Source of the DNA: an uncultured Clostridia bacterium
GTDB lineage: Bacteria; Bacillota; Clostridia; Oscillospirales; Ruminococcaceae
Assembly: GCA_938014855.1 (NCBI GenBank)
Contig: CALLQM010000084.1
Coordinates: 1 to 14,878, forward strand
Direction of reading: 5' to 3'
Length of the DNA: 14,878 nucleotides
Shown: in pieces, positions 13,779-14,878 of the stretch
Position numbering within the stretch: position 1 is the first letter of the stretch
How the letters are laid out: each line of letters starts with the position of its first letter
The notes under the pieces: model-generated
What the model was told of the DNA's origin: nothing
What the model saw: the letters and a program-made list of their open reading frames with translations, nothing else
The model's database searches: none
Program-made: the position numbers and the translations under genes

Positions 13779-13815
13779 AAAAACCGTGGTGTGCATTTTG
13801 CACACCACGGTTTTT
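13779..13815 (-). terminator. Rho-independent terminator after the CBM9-like gene
   Basis: A perfect 17-bp inverted repeat, arms 13779-13795 and 13799-13815, with a 3-nt loop. On the minus strand the stem ends in TTTTT. It begins at the last base of the gene's stop codon. The same structure would terminate plus-strand transcripts too. Confidence 0.9.
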
Positions 13816-14381
13816 TAATAGTCAATCATGATAAATTCACCGAAATTTGTTTCATCGGTCAGCGGCAGACTGAAATCTGCCGGATAATAACATCCAAAAT
13901 GTGAACGTGCAGAATTATCACAAATTTTATACAGGTTTCCTGTAAACATCTGTCCTCTGGCTACCACGAGGTTCGGGAACAGCGCTTTGAGCGCCTGCAA
14001 GGGAAGAATGACGTTGCCGCCCCAATAGACGCCCTGGAGGTCTTCTCCGGTGAATGTGTGCACGGATGCGCTTTCAATCAGAGAGCCTCCTGTGTTGGAA
14101 ATGAACTTTGCAGAAAAGCGTCCGTCCGCATACAGTTCAACCATAACACAGCCTGTTTCATAAAGCGGTGTCAAATTAAAAACTGCGGTCATTCGGCTTT
14201 CTTTCAGCGGCGATGCTTCAAAAGCAAGCAGCTGAAGATGCATACCGTCACGCGCAAAACTAATGCGAGCCTGGGAATATGGCTTGTAATCCCGCTTTTC
14301 CAAAGGAAAATTGGTGAGCTTGGCTACATGAAGCGATTCATAATCCACCCCATCCTGAAAAAGTTTCACTTTAAATGCCAT
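13815..14381 (-). CDS. CBM9-like (carbohydrate-binding family 9-like) protein
   Basis: The 188-residue product has no signal peptide or membrane segment, so it is probably cytoplasmic. The pattern is that of the DOMON/CBM9-like beta-sandwich: a central strand-rich region (ARISFARDGMHLQLLAFE, MTAVFNLTPLYETGCVMVEL, GRFSAKFISN) and a C-terminal GNLYKICDNSARSHFGCYYP segment followed by a FGEFIMIDY end, which matches the usual close GNFYK...HF...FGxLxF of these proteins. Function of the stand-alone, cytoplasmic type is not known; sugar binding is an inference. The ATG at 14381 was chosen because AGGAGG (14396-14391) lies 9 bases upstream; an in-frame start at 14414 lies inside the preceding gene. 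It follows that gene by a single base (TGA-C-ATG), so they form one operon. Confidence 0.55.
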   Translation of the reverse strand: MAFKVKLFQDGVDYESLHVAKLTNFPLEKRDYKPYSQARISFARDGMHLQLLAFEASPLKESRMTAVFNLTPLYETGCVMVELYADGRFSAKFISNTGGSLIESASVHTFTGEDLQGVYWGGNVILPLQALKALFPNLVVARGQMFTGNLYKICDNSARSHFGCYYPADFSLPLTDETNFGEFIMIDY

Positions 14382-14382
14382 G

Positions 14383-14878
14383 TCAACTTGCCTCCTGATT
14401 TGGGTAATTGCCATCGGGACTATAAAAAATAAATTGATTGATTCCGTTATCGTGCAAAGCCGCTATCTGGTCTTCCATATCTTGAGCGGTATAAGGCTTA
14501 TTATTCGTGTATTGCCCCTCTGCGGTCGAACCCTGCAAAACAGCAAGCACTTTTTTGCCCGAAAGATCGGATGATAACGACTTAAGCAGGGTATCTATGG
14601 TTTCGCCGGGATTCATAAGCGGAGCGTCTACCGAAAAGTTCTCCAATGCAATGCCGTTGCCAAACTGCACAGGTCTTGCATCCAAAACCACGCTTTCGTT
14701 GGATAGTGTCAGCGGATTTTCTTCACCATACATATTGTTTGCAGATGTAAGAGCGTCTCGCCCGCTGGTAGAAACCCAAAGCGTACCTCCGGCGTCCTTA
14801 ATGCGCTGTTCGGCTTGATCGATGAAAGCAGACAAAACCTCAGCGCGGGACTGTGTGACGTTGCCATAGCTGGCAAGG
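14383..14878 (-). CDS. Unrecognised protein, C-terminal part (5' end outside window)
   Basis: The frame is open from the window edge to TGA at 14385-14383, with 164 visible residues. I see alternating strand and helix patterns: VLSAFIDQAEQRIKDAG, then GTLWVSTSGRDAL, SVVLDARP, ETIDTLLKSLSSDLSGKKVL, and near the end AQDMEDQIAALHDNGINQF followed by IFYSPDGNYP. The last part (a helix asking for an advance along a repeated alpha/beta unit, then a strand ending in a polar loop) resembles the final repeat of a TIM-barrel glycoside hydrolase or putative glycosidase, but no catalytic residues can be named from this fragment. The CBM9-like neighbour one base downstream is in keeping with a carbohydrate role. 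This is tentative. Confidence 0.5.
   Translation of the reverse strand, partial: LASYGNVTQSRAEVLSAFIDQAEQRIKDAGGTLWVSTSGRDALTSANNMYGEENPLTLSNESVVLDARPVQFGNGIALENFSVDAPLMNPGETIDTLLKSLSSDLSGKKVLAVLQGSTAEGQYTNNKPYTAQDMEDQIAALHDNGINQFIFYSPDGNYPNQEAS

Noticed and set aside
13706..13825. N-terminal extension of the XRE protein by 40 residues
   Set aside because: It would run through the promoter and the neighbouring terminator hairpin; the ATG at 13705 has a good ribosome binding site and begins right at the helix-turn-helix domain.
1..14878. Mobile elements, CRISPR arrays, tRNAs or a defence system
   Set aside because: No transposase, integrase, phage or Cas motifs, no regular direct repeats and no tRNA-like cloverleaf were seen on either strand; all the long repeats found are terminator hairpins.

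Overview
The window looks like a piece of a Clostridia chromosome, most likely an Oscillospirales/Ruminococcaceae-type spore former. The grounds are a moderate-GC Firmicutes gene style with strong AGGAGG ribosome binding sites, a BofA-family sporulation protein, a divergent clostridial-type topoisomerase pair, a desulfoferrodoxin-like XRE regulator of a kind I associate with anaerobic Clostridia, and a dgt-dnaG-rpoD operon. The assignment is by protein family and gene order only.

Layout. Bases 1-3039 hold the C-terminal part of a ParE/GyrB-type subunit followed by a complete ParC/GyrA-type subunit, closed by a terminator. secG (3266-3517) has its own promoter and a 15-bp-stem terminator shared with the convergent strand. 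On the minus strand follow, in transcription order, rnpB (4709-4373), bofA (4281-4024) and a GNAT acetyltransferase pseudogene (3982-3560). On the plus strand come gdhA (4922-6239, broken by a deletion), ilvE (6390-7457) and yigZ (7551-8177), then a dgt-dnaG-rpoD operon (8332-12267). Next is a two-gene unit of an Rrf2-family regulator and a small membrane protein (12388-13067). The last 1.8 kb is on the minus strand: an end-of-window partial gene and a CBM9-like gene one base apart, then an XRE regulator with its own promoter.

How the genes fit together. Most of the window is information processing: topoisomerase, primase, vegetative sigma factor, RNase P RNA, a dNTPase and a Sec subunit. gdhA and ilvE are linked through glutamate, which a branched-chain aminotransferase uses as amino donor. 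Promoters with a 17-bp spacer were found for secG, rnpB, gdhA, ilvE, the rrf2 unit and the XRE gene, and hairpin terminators close nearly every unit.

The most unusual points are: (1) gdhA lacks about 38 bp exactly at the Rossmann dinucleotide-binding glycine loop and is frameshifted, although promoter, ribosome binding site and terminator are intact; (2) the GNAT gene carries two adjacent in-frame stop codons, TAG TAA, at codons 20-21; (3) the XRE regulator ends in a superoxide-reductase-like domain in which three expected iron ligands are replaced; (4) the rrf2 promoter overlaps two dyads sharing a half-site; (5) a SigE-like promoter for bofA seems to use the T-tract of the rnpB terminator as its -35 element. 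I found no phage, IS element, CRISPR array, tRNA or defence system, and nothing I would call a wholly new system. No gap between genes is longer than about 300 bases.
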